A stretch of 48,719 nucleotides of DNA, from NCBI GenBank assembly GCA_001598975.1, contig BBXU01002506.1:1-48719 (forward strand), in the 5' to 3' direction. A model generated the notes under the pieces. It saw nothing but the letters and a program-made list of their open reading frames with translations, made no database searches and had not been told where the DNA came from. The translations under genes and the position numbers were made by a program. Shown piece after piece: positions 47,238 through 48,719 of the stretch. The DNA is from Parachlorella kessleri. Lineage: Eukaryota > Chlorophyta > Trebouxiophyceae > Chlorellales > Chlorellaceae. Numbering within the stretch: the stretch's first letter is position 1; every line of letters begins with the position of its first letter.

Positions 47238-47690
47238 GCCATACACACTGACGGCAGCCTCCTTTGAGCAGAAGGAGGGACCCTCTCTGCTGGGTGCAGT
47301 AGTGTATCGCCCTCTAGTGGAGGATAATTACACAAGGAGAGAAGCCTTGAGACATAGCATCAATCCCAATGGCCAAGGCCTGACCAACACAATCAACAGA
47401 GCGGAGCTGGCTGCCATTCATCACGCTCAGCACGACTGCTGCAGCACCTCCGAAGATGTCGATATTTTCACAGACAGCCAAGTCAGCATCCAGTTGATCA
47501 ATAAAGCCATCCACCGGTCCCCCTCTCTAAAGGAAAGCGACTCATGTCTGCACCTTCCCCTGCTACTGGCAATTGCACGAAGACCCTTGAAAGGGCATCT
47601 CTGGGTCGGACGAGCATCCTGAAAGTTTAGTCGCACAGTGGCATACTTGGGAACGAGGCGGCAGATGAGCTTGCAAAGTGCAGCCACCGC
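47238..47690 (+). pseudogene. Broken RNase H domain of a retroelement
   Basis: Four RNase H motifs can be seen, but not in one frame. HTDGSL (first Asp) at 47244-47261 is in a different frame from TNTINRAELAAI (Glu, about 47387-47420) and DIFTDSQVSIQ (second Asp, about 47460-47495). The final block HSGILGNEAADELAK (47633-47677) follows a stop at 47627-47629 (K-V-stop-S-H-S-G). The order and spacing match retrotransposon RNase H. The domain is inactive because of at least one frameshift and one stop. Confidence 0.62.
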
Positions 47691-48040
47691 CTCCTGGGTG
47701 CATTGTACCACACCCTATGAAAACCTCTGTGAAGGCAAATGGTGGCCGGCAGTCAACCATGAGGTGACACGACACCCGACCGACAACAGTATGGCATTCC
47801 GGACAATGAGCAACCTGAGGCAAGGTCTGAAATAGGCAGTGCACCCGACAACCAAAAAGGGGTACTCCAACCAAGACTCCATATACGCCCGTGCCTGGGC
47901 CGACACTACTAACGATCCAGGGGGCTGCTTCAGTGTTATGGACGCAGGCAACCAAGACACAGTATCTGCGGCTGGTGCTGCTGACAAACGCATCCCAGCC
48001 TGGGTCCTCCCCAAGGTCCCACGTGCCGAGTTCATTTAGA

Positions 48041-48077
48041 TTTTAGGGTTAAGGTTTTTAGGTTTTTTTAGGTTTAG
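48041..48077 (+). repeat. Imperfect TTTTAGGG-like (telomere-like) T/G tract
   Basis: The tract reads TTTTAGGG, then GTTTTTAGG- and TTTTTTTAGG-like variants. It resembles degenerate green-algal telomere units (TTTAGGG or TTTTAGGG) or the simple-sequence tail of a LINE. Confidence 0.5.
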
Positions 48078-48197
48078 CCTTTAGTCGTCTTAAGGACAAG
48101 CACAAACATGCTCCTTTGGCCTTTTTATGGCCTTAAATGATGAGAAGACTAGACGCCTATGTCAGTCTCCATAGCTGGGCTTGGGAGGGGGTGGGTG

Positions 48198-48440
48198 CAA
48201 CCAGAGTCAGTTGGTAGGTGACTTCCAATGGGGGAGAGTGTTGGTAGGATCAGAAGCATCCACCACACTCAGATACACTTGAAGGGTGGGGTGAGAGCAA
48301 GGGAAAGCAAGACCTAAGCAAGCAAGGCTTGGCTGGTCTTATGGAGGTGCTTGTCAACCAAAGTGAGTTGGAAGGTGACTTCCAAAGGGGGGCCACAGAT
48401 AGAGGGACCACCTAGAAGCATCCACAATACACATATATAC
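48198..48440 (+). repeat. Imperfect direct repeat with a period of about 160 bp
   Basis: The segment at 48198-48238 (CAACCAGAGTCAGTTGG..AGGTGACTTCCAA) recurs with a few changes at 48355-48394, and AGAAGCATCCAC at 48252 recurs at 48414. Offsets are 157 and 162 bp. A third, weaker copy may begin near 48526. No gene was recognised in 48081-48719. Confidence 0.65.
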
Positions 48441-48719
48441 CAGGAGTAGGTGCTAGAAGTTGGAGGGCATGCACCACTGATACAACCCCCATAGGAAGGG
48501 GTGGAACTGAAATTAGTTTTGCTCCCAACTGGAGTCAGTCCACAAGGGGCCTGCTCAAGGGGAAGTAGATATTGCCTCATACCCACCATCACCCAACACA
48601 CCCATATTGAATAAGAAGAAGTGTTGAAAGCAGTGGAAAGCTGGTAGATTCATCCTAGTAGCTTGTAGAGGGTAGCAGGTAGGGGCCACAAAAGTTGGGC
48701 CCAGTCCTGGGTAGCAACC

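Larger units (their letters stand above)
46143..48080 (+). mobile_element. Decayed retroelement (RNase H-bearing, LINE-like)
   Basis: Downstream of the branching enzyme the sequence is broken coding matter on the + strand. A frame at 46143-46520 and further blocks in changing frames (for example a DALSPRWEGLCFAHPP-like block around 46585-46640, and HLTLLVGANASGHQSYDP around 46860-46915) precede an RNase H-like region at 47238-47690. Frames shift several times and stops interrupt them, so no intact polyprotein remains. No LTR pair was seen. The 3' end is a T/G-rich tail at 48041-48077, which suits a LINE-type element, but no endonuclease or reverse-transcriptase core (YADD-like motif) was identified. 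The 5' boundary is not defined. Confidence 0.5.

Overview
The window reads as nuclear DNA of a green alga (core Chlorophyta, possibly Chlorophyceae). It is GC-rich. The genes are split into many short exons with GTGAGT-like donors and TGCAG acceptors. Several proteins start with transit-peptide-like leaders. A stromal HSP90, a starch/glucan branching enzyme, bestrophin channels and starch-binding modules point to a plastid-bearing host. TGTAA, the usual green-algal poly(A) signal, is seen after some genes. No rRNA, tRNA, CRISPR or bacterial operon structure was seen. Gene models were built by hand: exons were joined only where reading phase and protein family agreed. All models close in frame except one junction in the ankyrin gene.

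Layout: (1) 1-279, 3' end of an unidentified + strand gene. (2) 1226-5709 (+), a protein of three tandem CBM45-like starch-binding modules with no catalytic domain. (3) 6595-9883 (+), a URI/prefoldin-like protein. (4) 14848-11396 (-), bestrophin-family channel 1. (5) 18913-16352 (-), an ankyrin-like repeat protein of a kind common in green algae. (6) 19820-23077 (+), bestrophin-family channel 2. (7) 30562-24282 (-), a type II NAD(P)H dehydrogenase with a degenerate EF-hand insertion. (8) 31262-37897 (+), chloroplast HSP90C. (9) 38790-46043 (+), 1,4-alpha-glucan branching enzyme. (10) about 46140-48080, a decayed retroelement with RNase H remnants and a telomere-like T/G-rich tail, followed by an imperfect repeat of about 160 bp.

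Functionally the region is organelle-centred: polyglucan metabolism (branching enzyme, CBM45-repeat protein), anion or bicarbonate channels (two bestrophins), organelle redox chemistry (NDH-2) and plastid proteostasis (HSP90C). Two gene pairs are head-to-head (5/6 and 7/8) and may share promoters. The most notable observations are the triplicated three-exon CBM45 cassette, a high share of GC-AG introns (6 of roughly 85), and exact 42- and 44-bp tandem duplications in two introns that both end about 17 nt before the 3' splice site.
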